A stretch of 64,000 nucleotides of DNA from Epiperipatus broadwayi (Eukaryota; Onychophora; Udeonychophora; Euonychophora; Peripatidae), in contig JAQFVV010012396.1 in assembly GCA_028023455.1 (NCBI GenBank), positions 4,437,656 through 4,501,655 on the forward strand, written 5' to 3'. Position 1 is the first letter of the stretch. Every line of letters begins with the position of its first letter. The position numbers were made by a program, and so were the translations under genes. The notes under the pieces are model-generated. The model had not been told where the DNA came from. It was given only the letters and a program-made list of their open reading frames with translations, and did not search any database. Below, one piece after another: positions 48,771 through 60,535 of this stretch.

Positions 48771-49090
48771 TATATATATATATATATATATATATGAGTG
48801 TTCAATTGATTTGAATAATATTCTTATGTATCTTTCAAAAAGTATTTATGTCGGTGGTTGTGTAGTAAGTATTAATTTTGGTATTTGCTTATATTTATTT
48901 TATTAACTTATTTATTTTCTAATCTGTTTTTTTTTTTTTTTTTTGCTATTTGAGTTTTGGTTGTATTTTTTTTTTTAATTTTATTTTATTTGTTATTTAT
49001 ACATGCAAATTCCACATACAAGATTTTTCTTGTTTGGAGTTTTCAAATAATTGTTATGTAATTTGTTTTATTTCATAGAATAAATTGAAT
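48230..49090 (+). pseudogene. Plus-strand LINE RT 3' fragment, CR1/Jockey-like
   Basis: Translation from 48252 gives YLGIYIDSRLS, stop, INHITYLCQWL and then a run of hydrophobic thumb-like sequence with stops. The YLG.(Y)ID..L.(W)..HI pattern is typical of the region after the YADD box in CR1/Jockey-type RTs. Upstream RT motifs are missing (5'-truncated), and a (TA)n array (48731-48795) has grown inside it. The 3' end is near ATAGAATAAATTGAATTAAA at about 49076-49095. Confidence 0.55.
48731..48795. repeat. (TA)n array with a central phase flip
   Basis: Two TA runs separated by ATAATTAATA, so the whole tract is self-complementary. It lies inside the decayed plus-strand LINE. Confidence 0.93.
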
Positions 49091-49493
49091 TAAATTATAA
49101 TTAATATTATTATCATCATCATAATCATCATTATTATTATTGCTTCAAATCAAACTCTATTGTTCAGAGGAGTTACATTGTTAAAAATACATGGTTGAAA
49201 ACTGCATAGCTTCAGAACTAACAGCTAGATATTATTGGTAAAGTTCAAATAAATTGTTAAGCAGATGTGTGATAAATGTAAACTTGTAAACTGTGTATTT
49301 GCCTATGGTTCTATTTTTATTATCTGAAGGTATAGTTTATCAGTTTAAAATACTTTTGATTGAATTAAATATATTATTGGACTAAACAATACACAGATGT
49401 GGTGTTTAAAAAATTGTGGAAAATAAGATATGCAACAAAAAAAGATTCTTGTTACAGCAAAGGTTATTTGGTTGTTTGAGGTTAAGGTCTGGG

Positions 49494-49826
49494 TCAGGTT
49501 TTTAATAGTGACCATGTACCATCAAAAATATCTGGATGTGCAATTTTGCCATCTTTGACCTTCAGTTGTTCAGGCTTATTAGATAATGTGGTGGGGAGTC
49601 TTCTGGTGTTGTTTTCAAGGCAGAAAGTACACCTGATGCACCACAAAGTATATAAACAAAAAGTTGCTGCATAGGCTGCCAGTATTAAGCCTTTACTGAG
49701 CATTTCTATTAGGTTATCAAGTGTGATATTATTTTGTCTATATGTGTTAATCATAATTTCTTGGTATTTGTCAGAGCTGTGCAAGTGTGGAATAAGTGCT
49801 GTTGCATTTCTTCTTCCTTGTGGCAC
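49494..49826 (-). pseudogene. LINE X copy B: ORF2 C-terminus
   Basis: 110 codons ending IAHPDIFDGTWSLLKT, the shared C-terminus of family X, preceded by the hydrophobic block LAAYAATFCLYTLWCIRCTFCLENNTRR. The stop is followed by a roughly 350-base 3' UTR. The Met is not a native start. Confidence 0.7.
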
Positions 49827-49926
49827 AAGACAGAAAAGGCATCAATTTTGTGTAAAACCTGCAGTATTTAAGGAAATAGGAGGTAGGTAGAGCATGAATA
49901 TTTAGCTTAAGAGAAAGTCAAAAAAA

Positions 49927-50118
49927 TTAGGTTTCAATGCCCATTTTTTGAATCACTGCATCAACTGACTGTTGTTTATATTTAGCATTGGTGATTTGAG
50001 GATCATTAGTTAAGTCTGAGTACAGCATATTATAAATGCTCCAATATGTGTATCTATCAACACTCAAAGAAGATCCCTGATCATAAATGCTTTGGAGTTG
50101 GTTTACAAGCAAAGACAA
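49927..50118 (-). pseudogene. LINE X copy B: segment between RT and zinc finger
   Basis: 63 codons (…DQGSSLSVDRYTYWSIYNML…) in the collinear position between RT and C-terminal domain. Weakly conserved; assigned by position. Confidence 0.45.
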
Positions 50119-50545
50119 ACACTCATGAGAAAGTGGTGGTTGATCTGTGAGTGTTATTTAAAGGATGCATTTAAGAGCTGAAAAACTTATCAGTACAGCA
50201 GAAGATTAATAGTTTTCTGTCCATGAAATTTTGAATGTAGTGAAGACCTAATTCATTTCTGGTTGGTGAAAAACTTAAGCCATTTTTAAAAAGATGGAAA
50301 CTACTTTTCTGCACCACAATGGTTTGATACAGGGTGAATAAATGACTCAAGTGTAAGATTTAGTGAAGTTTATGACTGGTAAGTAACAGGTTATTTTTTG
50401 TAGTTACAAGCTGATTGAAAAGGCATACATTTGCTTATAATGAGATGTAGGTTTTGGAAGAGAATTGGTTGTGTGTTCAGCAGCATCTTTCAGTTTTTTC
50501 TGAATCTTTTGTCTCATTCCAGAGGACCCTAAGTAGAAATAAAAT

Positions 50546-51133
50546 TCAAGAAAAATTAGTTGGTTTACCATGATAAATTTGCATATGAATCTTGCCAGTA
50601 TAAAAAAACCAAGCTGATGTTTTATTAATGTTCATCTTGAGTTTACATTTGAAGGTGTATTCATTAAGCATTTTTCCAGAGTAGGTAGTTGTTTTTTTGG
50701 TGGTAATGAAAACAGTAAAATCATCCATGTATACATTACATAGTATATAACCCAGTATGTGCAATTTGAATTCCTTGTAAATTTTTTGTTGTATTTTGTT
50801 TATGAGAGGGTTAATGTAGAACATGAATAATAAAGAGCTGAATGGAGATCCTTGAGGTATGTGTTGATGAGAAGAGAATGATGGTGATGTTATACTATTA
50901 ATTGTAATATGGATTTCCAGACTAAGGAATAGATTGGTTAGTAAGTATAAAAGAGAATGAGATATGTTGGTGTCTGCAAGTGTCTGAATTAAAATTTCAA
51001 TAGGAACTAAGTCAAAAGCAGTCTCAACATTAATTTTAATAACCATCAGAGCATATTTTTCTGCTCTCAAACTAAATTTACAATGGTTTTGAAAATGAGG
51101 GTGGCCTGTCATGTTGAGGAGCCTTTTTTGCAT
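50546..51133 (-). pseudogene. LINE X copy B: RT palm with YMDD box
   Basis: 195 codons, the longest open RT piece of family X. Motif A is VKINVETAFDLVPIEIL (about 32-48, with Asn where the catalytic Asp is expected), motif B HIPQGSPFSSLLFMFYINPL (about 90-109), motif C CNVYMDDFTVFI (about 131-142), then KCKLKMNINKTSAWFF (motif D/E, with MNINKT matching the usual N..KT). Its upstream fingers lie at 51134-51500 in other frames. Confidence 0.82.
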
Positions 51134-51920
51134 GTTGATCAGTGATAATAGAGGGAGGATATATGCATCAGTGATAATAGAGGGAGGAGATATGGTTCGA
51201 TTTTATCTTCACCTTTTTCAGGATTTTAATACCAAGGGTCTACATGGAGAATGGTCACAGATTAGATAGATTAGACATTAAAGCTTGCTTTTTGTTGAAT
51301 GGAACTAAGAAGATTGGATATAGATCTTCCATGTTAAACAACCTTTCTGATAGATAATTGCTAAATCACATAGACATGTGGTGATAAACTGATGGAGATG
51401 TGAAAATATAAATTTATGGATTCCATGTGGCCCTGGATGACAAGAGTTTGGTATTGTGGTTAGCTTCATGGAATGTTTTATCTATCTTTGGTTGGCCAAA
51501 GAGATCTTCAGGTAGCGCGAATGTATAATGTGACTGCAGTTTTTGTTTGAAATATTTGTATATTGGTTCTGTCAAATTATGTCCAGCTTTGGTGACACAT
51601 TTCGTTTCAAGTGCTTGTGGAACTCTGACAGTGGAAAGATATCCCAGAGCCCATCTAATGTACTCTCATGTCCAAGGGTGTTGTTTTGTTAGACAGATTT
51701 TTTTGTGGCAAGGTACTCTTTTAATGTGTTGCAGGTGTCATTATATATTTGTGTAGGTCTTTTTACATTTGTGTAGATATTTGATGCATATTTACACATG
51801 GTGATTCTGTTATGTAACTCATCAACCAAAGTTAAAAGACTTGAGGGTGGTGAAGTTGTTCTGGTAATATAATTTATATTGAATGACAGAATGTTGACTA
51901 TGATGATGATTATTATTATT

Positions 51921-53495
51921 ATGAATTTACTAATGTATTAAAAACTGATGTGATTACACCCATTTATAAAAATAAAGTTAAAAATGACTTTAATAACTAT
52001 AGACCTATAGCTATTCCAAAATAGTTGAAAAATATTTGTATGATAATATCAAAAATCATTTCTTTAAAAACTTTTTTTCTCTAAATCAAAATATGGGTTT
52101 TTGAAAGGTAAAAGTACTATTATTCTTTTGGAGGATTTTATTGATGATGTGAATCTTGCTCTGAATGATAAAAAATATATTTTTGTCATATTTATGGATT
52201 TTATAAAAGCCTTTGATCTTATTGATCATGAATTGCTTTTTCTATGTCTTGAAAAATTTGGAATTCAAAGGTAAGATTTTAGATTTATTGAGGATTTATT
52301 TAAAAAATAGATATTATATAAAACTAAGGTTAATGGAGTTTTGAGTGACAAGCATTTAATTGAATATGGGAATCCTCATTCTGAGTCTGTTTTTAATATA
52401 TGTAAATGACATTAATAGACTTTGTAATGGAAAGTTAATTTATCAGTATGCAGATGATACTATTTTACTTAATATAAATTGTAATTTTGAAATTGCTCTT
52501 AAGAATCTTCAAACCTATTATAATAATATTGTAAATTCAGGTTCAACTAAAAAAATTATTATTAATAAAAATAAAATAGAAGTTATGCTGATATCTTTAC
52601 CTCATCTAAAAAGTTATAGTTTTGGTGTTTTCATCCACTCAAGTACTTGTAATGGTTTCAGTGTGAGGAATATTGTGTAAAAATGGAAGAAGTAGAAAAA
52701 ACTAAATATCTTAGTGTTATTATTGATAAAAAAATGTCATGGTCACATCATATTAATCAACTTTTGCAAAGATTTAGATATTTTCACTTTATGTTTTATA
52801 GATTGTCTTTTTGCTTCCGTGTAGTATATTGAAGATAGTTTATATAGCATTGTATGAATCTATATTGAGATATGGTATTACATTTATGGTTTCTCAAGTA
52901 TATCAAGTTTGAAAAGGTTAAAAAAGTTTCAAAATAAAATTTTATAATAAATACAGAATGTGTCATACTTAGATGATAAAATCAATGATTTGTTAGATCT
53001 TGATAATTTGTTACAGATGGTAGTTATAAAGAAAAATTATTTTAAAAATATATGGCATCTAATTATAGTGGTTCCCTTAGGAATAAATATTACATTTCAT
53101 TTTGGTGCAAAAATAAATATTGGATTAGATTGATAAGTGTCTATATTCCATTGATTTTCAATAAATTATCAAGTTATATGTTGAACATAAAAAGTATGAA
53201 TTTGTTAAAAAAAGAAAATTTCAATAGTGACGTGTTGTTGTTTTTTATTTTGTGGTTATTTTGTGCATAATTATTAATATTGATTTATAATTTATATTAC
53301 TGATTTATATTTGGTTTATTTTGTATTCTATTTTTTGTTTTAATATATATTTTGTTGTTTATTAGTATTGTAAGATTACATCAATTGCTTTATATAAAAT
53401 CTGTATGATATTTTAAAACCTATGAAAAACATTTGTTTTGTTTATTAAGTTTCTTTCTTTGATGTAATCAAAATAAATAAATAAATAATAAATTA
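51921..53495 (+). mobile_element. Plus-strand LINE, YADD-type (CR1/Jockey-like), 5'-truncated
   Basis: Runs from RT motif 1 to a 3' UTR ending (AAATA)n at about 53475-53492. It is wedged between X copies B and A, facing copy A tail to tail: the two 3' ends meet near 53500-53515. Confidence 0.82.
51930..53270 (+). pseudogene. YADD-type LINE reverse transcriptase, broken
   Basis: Order of motifs: KTDVITPIYKN and NNYRPIAIPK (near 51942-52020), then IFMDFIKAFDLIDHELL (motif A, 52187-52236, in the usual F.D..KAFD..(N/D)H form), a damaged motif B (ESVFNI where G.PQGS.L...LF is expected, near 52370-52400), YADDTILL (52447-52470) and, in another frame, YLSVIIDKKMSWSHHI. The longest open pieces are 52360-52680 and 53052-53270. 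YADDT and HELL are characteristic of CR1/Jockey/L2-group RTs. At least five stops or frameshifts. Confidence 0.82.
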
Positions 53496-53959
53496 TTTTC
53501 TAATAGTAATATACTTTATTATCAACAAAGGTTACATGATATTTACAAAGGTTACATGATATTTACATACTTATGCCTTAGCTACAATGGCAGGATGATT
53601 TTTACAGATTTGATTTGATTGAGATTTTCATTGCTAATTACATAGGAATGGATGTGTTGAATAGGGGATTACATCAGTTAACCTATTCAATTACAATACT
53701 TTAGAAACCCTGGGTTTCCATGGTAGATTTTTTCACATTATGATATTTTGTGATTGTTATCATTATTTAATTTTACCATTCAGTTCTGAACTTGTTGTTA
53801 GTAAGTGCCCTCCTTCTATCTCTCATTAATATTGTTATTGTCTTTGTTCACTGGTCAAAAGTCTTATTCATTTGTTCAGTTGTATTTAGTTTCTTGTTCA
53901 TTGTTGGATTTGTTTGAACAGGCTGGGCTTATATAATGACTAGTTTTGCATGCTCTTAT

Positions 53960-54720
53960 AAATTAGCTTGTAATTTTAATAGTGACCAGGTGGCTGCATA
54001 GATATCTGGATGTACAATATTTGCATCTCTGTTCATTATTTATTGTAGCTTTTTGTAAAATGTTTCCAGATGCCATCTGGTATTATTTCCAAGGCTGAAT
54101 ATACATTGTGTGCACCAAAATGCATAAAATCCAATGATTGCTGCTCAGGCTGTAGACATTGTCTGCTTGTGTGTAAAATCTGTTAGCTGATGCATTATTT
54201 ATCTTGTTCTCTATTGATTTAGCATATTGTTTTGCATAGTATTTAGCACTGTACAGTTGTAAAATATGTGTTGTTGTGTTTCTTTAGCAACATGACAAAG
54301 GTTGCAGAATGGGTCTATTGATCTATAAAGATGATGGTATCATAAGAAATAGAATATTGCTAGAGCAAATAGATTTCACTTCAAAGAACTTTGGATCCAT
54401 TGACAATATTCTGAAGTTTTAAGGTGTTGCTCATTGTCTATTCCCAGCATTGGAATAAAGGTCTGTTTCTTTGTGGGTGGTTTGATCAACTTGTATGTCT
54501 GCTGGTATGTGTATTCACTATCAAATATGAGTGTTATAGTTCTGACATTGATTTGTGTTGAGAAAGCTAATGATATTAGATATTCATAATGTGGGGGGGG
54601 GGGACTGTAGGGATTATGTCGAGGAGACTTTGTAGCTGCTGAAACTGTGCAGTAATCTTTTCCAATAAGTTTATTGTTTTTTGTGTGAGGAACACATGTA
54701 TTGTGTGTAGCCCAGACCAT
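53960..54720 (-). pseudogene. LINE X copy A: ORF2 C-terminal domain
   Basis: The longest frame (54376-54720) ends IPMLGIDNEQHL...YCQWIQSSLK, homologous to copy C's MLGINNYHFLCQF. Further on, in another frame, HPDIYAATWSLLK (near 53975-54012) is the family C-terminus. A G11 run (about 54592-54602) gives a Pro run in this frame and is probably a post-insertion expansion or base-calling artefact. Confidence 0.65.
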
Positions 54721-55099
54721 TTTGTATAGCTGGCTGACTGAGTTGTTTGATTGAAATGGTTACAGTTTTCCTATTTGATAGTAGCTTGCTACAGAGTGAT
54801 AATATGGCCACTGTAAAGTTTTTTGTAAAGTTACAATAGGAGAATAACATACAGTTCTTGTTGTTATGAGTATGTTAAATAGGTGCACTTTTGAATATAG
54901 AGATAAGTATGCATTTGATAAAGATGTGACGATGTTTGTTGCTTTCTGTTTGAGCTTATTTTGAAGGTTTGTCTCATTTCATGTGCTCCCAAGTAAGATG
55001 AGAATTTTCCTTGATATAGAGTTTGTTAGTATAGATCAACTATGCTGATGTGTTTGCTTAGATTAAATTGTAATTTGTGTGTATCTGCATAATTTTGTA

Positions 55100-55990
55100 G
55101 TATTCTTATTAATACTGGCATTTTTAATGCAATGTTAGAAACATTGTCATCCATGTATGCAATACTTGAAATTTTTGGGCAGTTTCTGGTGTTAATATCC
55201 CTGACAATTCATTTTCAATCTGTTTTAAGAGTGGATTTATATATAAAATAAACAGCAGTGCACTGAGTGGGAATCCTTGTGAAATTGATTGTGTGGGAGT
55301 AAACACTGTTGTGTTTCTGCTACTAAGTGTGAGGTATATTTCTCATTTGAGTAAGAGATTTGTGATGATGTATAGTAGGGTGGGTATAATTTCTGTATTT
55401 TCAAGCATGTTCATTAAGACATCTATTGCAACAGAATCAAATGCTGCCTGTACATCCAATTGAATTGTAATTGGGCATACTTTTTTCTTGCTGCACTGCA
55501 CTTTGTGTCATTTTAAATACAAGTGCAGTCTGTGTAGTGGATGATACCTTCTTTGCATACTACATGTTTGATATCAGGGGCAGTATAAAATTCTATTTTA
55601 TCTTTGACTAACTTTACCAATAATTTAATTGCCAATGGACCCATGGAGATGGGTTGAAGATTGTTGAGATTTAAAATGGCTGCTGTTTTGTTGTTAAATG
55701 GCACTATTGCTATTGGATATTGTCCTCTAGTATTGTATATTTTTTGTGATATAAAGTTAGAAAACTTGCAAAAGTATTCTGTGATAAAGTGACTCAAATG
55801 TGAAAAGACAAATACCAGTATGCCATTGGTTCCAAGGTGGCAACTGTTGGAAATTTTTTAAGCTTTTCAGCAAATTGTTGGAATGTTTGGAGATTTTGCT
55901 TGAAATGTTGATATATGGGGTCCAACATATTATGTCTAAAACATTGCCAATTATCTCAATTGCCATGGGTGTTTTTTCTGGTTGATGGAT
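55100..55990 (-). pseudogene. LINE X copy A: RT domain, several frames
   Basis: Frame 55513-55797 holds NLQPISMGPLAIKLLVKLVKDKI (RT fingers, the N.RPIS...K..EK...D region) and VCKEGIIHYTDC (the Q.GF position, Gln changed). Frame 55124-55306 holds SISQGFPLSALLFILYINPLLKQI (motif B, PQGSPLS-like with changes). The catalytic box YMDDNV (55140-55160) is in the neighbouring frame, where the open frame reads TWMTMF. Motif A sequence is near 55400-55480. Confidence 0.75.
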
Positions 55991-56040
55991 AACCTAGTGC
56001 CCAGCAGATATATCAGTGTGTCCAGGGGTGTTGTTGGATG

Positions 56041-56042
<2 letters not shown>

Positions 56043-56133
<91 letters not shown>
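56043..56133. repeat. (TA)n array inside LINE X copy A
   Basis: About 45 pure TA units. On either side GGTGTTGTT.GATGAGG and TGTGGCAAGGTA.TCTTTTAAT align with copy B (51678-51722), where only about 20 bases (TTGTTAGACAGATTTTTTT) separate the same flanks. The array therefore arose after this copy inserted. Confidence 0.95.
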
Positions 56134-56135
<2 letters not shown>

Positions 56136-56467
56136 GCAAGGTATTCTTTTAATTGTTTATATGTATTATAGTATAGCTTTGTTAGTGTTTGTATGTATTG
56201 GTGGATGTTGTGCATGGTTCTGTCAATGGTGATTCTCTTGTAGAGATTGTATGCTAGTGTCATTAATTGGGAGAGTGATGGTGAGTATCTTGTCATGTGA
56301 TATATGTTGAAGGATAGTATATTAATGAATGATTGGTATTTTTGAATTGGGTCTTGTGACATACCATTAATTTTATTTACCATGATGTAAGTCTCTGAGA
56401 ATATGAATTCAGTAGTGGTTATTGAGAGTAGAAGTCTGATTATTTTTTCTAGATGAATGAATGTTAT

Positions 56468-57197
56468 TTAAAGGTCTGAGAAAATTATTGTAATGTTTTG
56501 TACAATATGGTCTGAAAACAGGCAGGTATTGAATTGGAAGTTGATTAAGTGATGAAGCATTGGTGTGTAGTAGCATAGATCAATAAATTTAGTGTGCTGT
56601 TGATTATATAATGTCACTGAATCTGTGGCAACAAAGCCCTGAGTACTCATGAGTGGCAGGTTTAATTGATGTAACCATTTTGTATTGAATTTTTCATGAT
56701 ATTATTTAAAATCACCCATTAATATTGTTGGGTTGTGGCTGGTTGCAAGATGAGAGTTTATTGTGAGAATTATATGTGCTCTTATGTTTGGACATAGACA
56801 TACATACACCAAAATATTGAGTGTGGTATTTATATGCTGGAATGTAGTGATTAGGAGATGTGAGTCAATGTAAATAAATTTTGAAGGTTGAAAAATTGCA
56901 GTTTGAGGCTGTAAATATGCTTATGCCAGCTGAAGGTAATGATGTGACCCTGGAGTATGTGGAAAATTCTTGTTTGTCTAGGTATGTGGCTGGATTAATT
57001 TGTGATCAGTTATAGATTTTTGTTTCTAGGAGTCCTAATATTTGTGGTTGTATGGTGCTAATGCATTTGTTGAGCTTAGTAATTGAATTAATGCCTCTGC
57101 CATTCAGCACTGCTACTTTAATTTCATTAACTGTGTAGCTGGGATAGTTTGTATTTTTGTTGTGGTTGTTTTGGAGCTTTACATTGTGTATTTTCAC
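56468..57197 (-). pseudogene. LINE X copy A: APE-type endonuclease
   Basis: Nicks target DNA to prime reverse transcription. Frame 57006-57197 carries VNEIKVAVLNGRGINS (N of the N.RG motif) and IQPQILGLLETKIYN (catalytic Glu in L.ETK). Mid-domain NPTILMGDFK (56704-56734) matches the GDFN motif with Asn changed to Lys. Frame 56468-56650 carries FIDLCYYTP and LFSDHIV (IDx...SDH motif). The pieces are in order and spacing is normal, but stops lie between them. Confidence 0.78.
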
Positions 57198-57399
57198 TGA
57201 CTTGTTTTATTTCCATTTGGTTTTAATCTGTTTTATTAGCTTTTGTATCATTCTTCTGATTGGTTTTTGTATTAAGTGTTTGTGTGACTTGCCTTTTTTA
57301 GTTTGTAACCCTGAGGTTATTAACTGGTTTTTGAATAAATTTGTGATTATTTGCATTGGACTTGAGACCTCATTTATATAATTAAGGATTGGTGAATCA

Positions 57400-58470
57400 G
57401 AGTTATCATCATCTGTTTTCACTTTTTGCTGGGTTTTTTTCTGGTATGTCTCCCAGGCTTTCTCTTACTTTTTGATTGGATTTGGGTTGTTAGTTGCATT
57501 GTGCTGTCTTATTGGTATTAGTATGCTTTGTGATTTTATACATTGCACAGTCAAATTCTGGAATATATACATTTGCTTTAGTTGTGTTATTTTTTGCTTG
57601 GTTTTTGCTTTTTCTTTGGCCATGTTCCTTGGTTTGGAGTTTTTGTTATTTTTTCTGTGAACAAATCTCTAAGATCTAAGCTTGGTATCTCTGCTTTTGC
57701 ATTGTTATTATTTCTTTGTGTACTTTGTTCACTGCTATCCTTGGCAATGGCTATCTTTTTTTCTGTTTGCAAATTAATGTTGATATTTTGTTATTTTTGT
57801 GAGTGTGTGTTCTGATTTCTGGTTATGTTCTAACAGTTTGGACATTGTGCAGTAATATGTCACCTTTGTTTACATGAGTAACACTGTGGTTTCAGAGCCC
57901 TAATTTGTAGAGTGAGCAATGCTCCCTGATCCAGGATTTGTCTTGGTATATCATGTGGATCAGTATCTGGATGCAGCTTTACTCTGAACTTGTGTTACTT
58001 GTGATTGGTATTGGTGTCATTCTGGCATACTGTTCTGAACATAATGACCTTACCAAATGGTTCTATCAATCTTTGCAAATCTTGTTCTTTGTATCCCAGA
58101 TATGTGTTATTAATTATTCCTGAAATGGTACTGTGATAGTTTTGGTCTATAGTGATCAGTGTGAAGTTACCCAATGATTTGACATTTTTGAAATCTTACT
58201 GTGTGATTTCATAAAAATTCCAGTACTAGGTACCAATCATTGGGATGTTCTGTAATCTCTGTATTGGGTCCCAGAATCCATTTAATGTTATTGCTTCATA
58301 CAGCAACTCTACTGGGAATTTATATAATGAAATGTTGCTGTCTGTTGCTGATAAGGCCATGGACTTGGAGGGGGGGGTCTCTTAAATATTGCAAAGATAT
58401 GTTTTGGTATGGATTTAATGAATAATTCAGTTGTGATCTTCATTCCAGACAATTTCTAAATTATTTATGT
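57400..58470 (-). pseudogene. LINE X copy A: ORF1 with RRM-like part and zinc knuckle
   Basis: RNA-binding ORF1 of the element. In one frame from about 58370 the minus strand reads ...LYKFPVELLYEAITLNGFWDP, then NTYLGYKEQDLQRLIEPFGKV and KFRVKLHPDTDPHDIPRQIL (RRM-like pattern), followed by LKPQCYSCKQR, stop, HITAQCPNC: a CX2CX4HX4C zinc knuckle (57839-57900) whose Gly codon is now TGA. A lysine-rich tail follows (TEKKIAIAKDSSEQ...). RRM plus CCHC is a known ORF1 type in several LINE clades. The RRM call is by pattern only. Confidence 0.62.
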
Positions 58471-58480
58471 CACTATCAGG

Positions 58481-60535
58481 TTGATTTCCTATATCTGGGA
58501 TTGATCTTTTGAGAAGTGGTTGCATTGCTTTTTTTTTTTATCTCTTTGCTGATATCTGAATTAAATTGACTTTCAGTTTTTTGTTAGGTTAAATGAATTA
58601 AGTTTTTTATTTTCCTTTGACCATGTCTGCAAATGTTGACTTGTTTTTTATCTTTTATGGCTTTCATTGGCACCCCCCCCCCCAACTCTTAATTAGGTCA
58701 TGTGATCTTTGATTCTCCGTGCTTGCATTGTTAATTTGTTGAAGTTGGTTTTCAATTTAAAAATTAAAAATTGTGTTTATTTTTTCTGTTAGCTAATCAA
58801 TTAATTTAATATTAAAAGTTTGGGTGTTATATATATATTTACAGTACATTGTTTCTGATGGTTTTTATTATTTTTTTAATGGTTTGAATGTGGAACGTTT
58901 TTACCTGATCTGTGCTATCCAAGGTCTAAAGCGCCCTCTATTATTATTATTGTTGTTGTTGTTAATGTTTTTGTTGTTATTATTATTATGGATAGTCAAT
59001 AGAAATTTCATTTACTTATATATGAGGATTCTTTTGATTTCTCCACTTTGGCAAGATTAATGAATGGTTTCCAAACCTTATAAATTATCACATTAACTTG
59101 ACTTATGGGATTGTTAGGTACTTATGTTAAATTATAAAAAGAAATATTGTTTTGAGAAGTGCCTAGTAGTTAAACTACATCTTGAATTAGTAGTAAATCT
59201 TACATTATTAGATTATTACATACTTTATAGAAGATAATTTGTCTTCTGCTATCTGGTGAAGGAATTTGTCTTAGTGATTCCAGTACTTTACTAAAGTAAA
59301 AATCACTTTATTATCAAATCAATAATAATTTGATATTATTTATTGATCTTTTGAGATAATAAAAAACTAAGAGAAAAGATTTCCTTTTTTATAAAAATCA
59401 TGTACAAAAAAGATCTATCAAATAAAAAGTATTATTTTTAAAACTATTTTTAAAAAATGATTGTGTTCAAACCACAATAACAATACAAGAAACAACAATT
59501 TATATTGCTATATACGTCAAGCATATTTTTTTAATCCAAATTGTGATTTATTTATATAACTGACAAACAATTTAATCAATAATATTTTTTTTTATGTTCT
59601 CCTACTTATTTTTTAAAATCTAAAGACTTATTTTGACTTGTTTTAAACATTTATCGTGAAAACGTAGTATCCTTTTTTACCTATATAATATGTATATATA
59701 ATATGGGATTTTAACATATACAAATACTTAATATCAATGTTTTCAAACTGTATACGTAGCACTTGTACACATTATAACTATAATCTCATAATAAATATAC
59801 ATATCAACATACTAATAAAATAATTAATTAATTAATACTACATCTTTTAAAAATACAATAAAATTCTATATTTTATTTTGCCAAAAAATACTTGTGCTAG
59901 TAATTTATCTCAATTCTAAAAAAAGTTATCATTTCTTTTTAATAATAACTAGAAATATCTAAAAGTTATTATTTTTAACTCCCCCCCCCAAAAAAAAAAA
60001 AATACTATAAAATTATTTGTGTGTGATGAAGTGGGAAAGACAAATTATGTAAATTATATAGTGAAGTAAAATTTATTTATTTTTTTATTAATTTCTAATT
60101 TTTTATTCCTTATTTAATATTTTTGTTATGGATAATCAACACAATGATTATGGCAAACAAACTTATGGACAAACTATTGTATTGCTAATCAGAAATAAAA
60201 TTATTTATTTCATCTGCAGATAAAATGAATACAGATAACATGATGTAAAACAAGGTGTTATACCAGTAGCATTTCATTAAGACATTAACAATTCCACAAA
60301 TAGAAGATACTAAATTAGACTTTACAGTAAATCCATTTTTTTTATGTGGTGATATTTTATATATTTCTAATTGTATTTTCTATTGGAAATAAATGCTTTT
60401 AGCCATGTGAGATCTTACTACATATCTTCTGTTTTGTTTATGCTCATTATTTATGGCTCCTCTACTTTTATTTTATTATAATTTTTTTATCGACTTAATG
60501 AAGTAAGTAAATCTCAATTTAGCATGCATTTGTCA
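58481..60535. other. A/T-rich DNA with simple repeats
   Basis: Contains a C10 run (58674-58683), a TTATTG/TTG trinucleotide stretch (about 58939-58990) and A/C homopolymers at about 59982-60002. The first few hundred bases may still be the degraded 5' end of LINE X copy A. No gene recognised. Confidence 0.45.

Larger units (their letters stand above)
49100..51905 (-). mobile_element. LINE family X, copy B, 5'-truncated
   Basis: Minus-strand copy from mid-ORF2 to a 3' end of GAAGCAATAATAATAATGATG-type repeats (about 49100-49145). It abuts the plus-strand fragment at 49.09 kb tail to tail and the plus-strand RT fragment at 51.92 kb head to head. A 28-base tandem duplication (CATCAGTGATAATAGAGGGAGGA) sits near 51128-51188. 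Confidence 0.8.
53515..58480 (-). mobile_element. LINE family X, copy A, near full length but decayed
   Basis: Minus strand, about 5 kb: ORF1 (about 58470-57400), endonuclease (57197-56468), RT (about 56000-55100), C-terminal domain (54720-53960) and 3' UTR to about 53515 (AATAAAGTATATTAC end; tandem pair of AAATATCATGTAACCTTTGT near 53530-53570). A (TA)n array interrupts the EN-RT linker at 56043-56133. Every domain is broken by stops or shifts. Confidence 0.8.

Noticed and set aside
57157-57815. Several hydrophobic plus-strand frames resembling membrane proteins
   Set aside because: Antisense to lysine/asparagine-rich ORF1 and ORF2 sequence of LINE X, which reads as F/L/V/C on the other strand.
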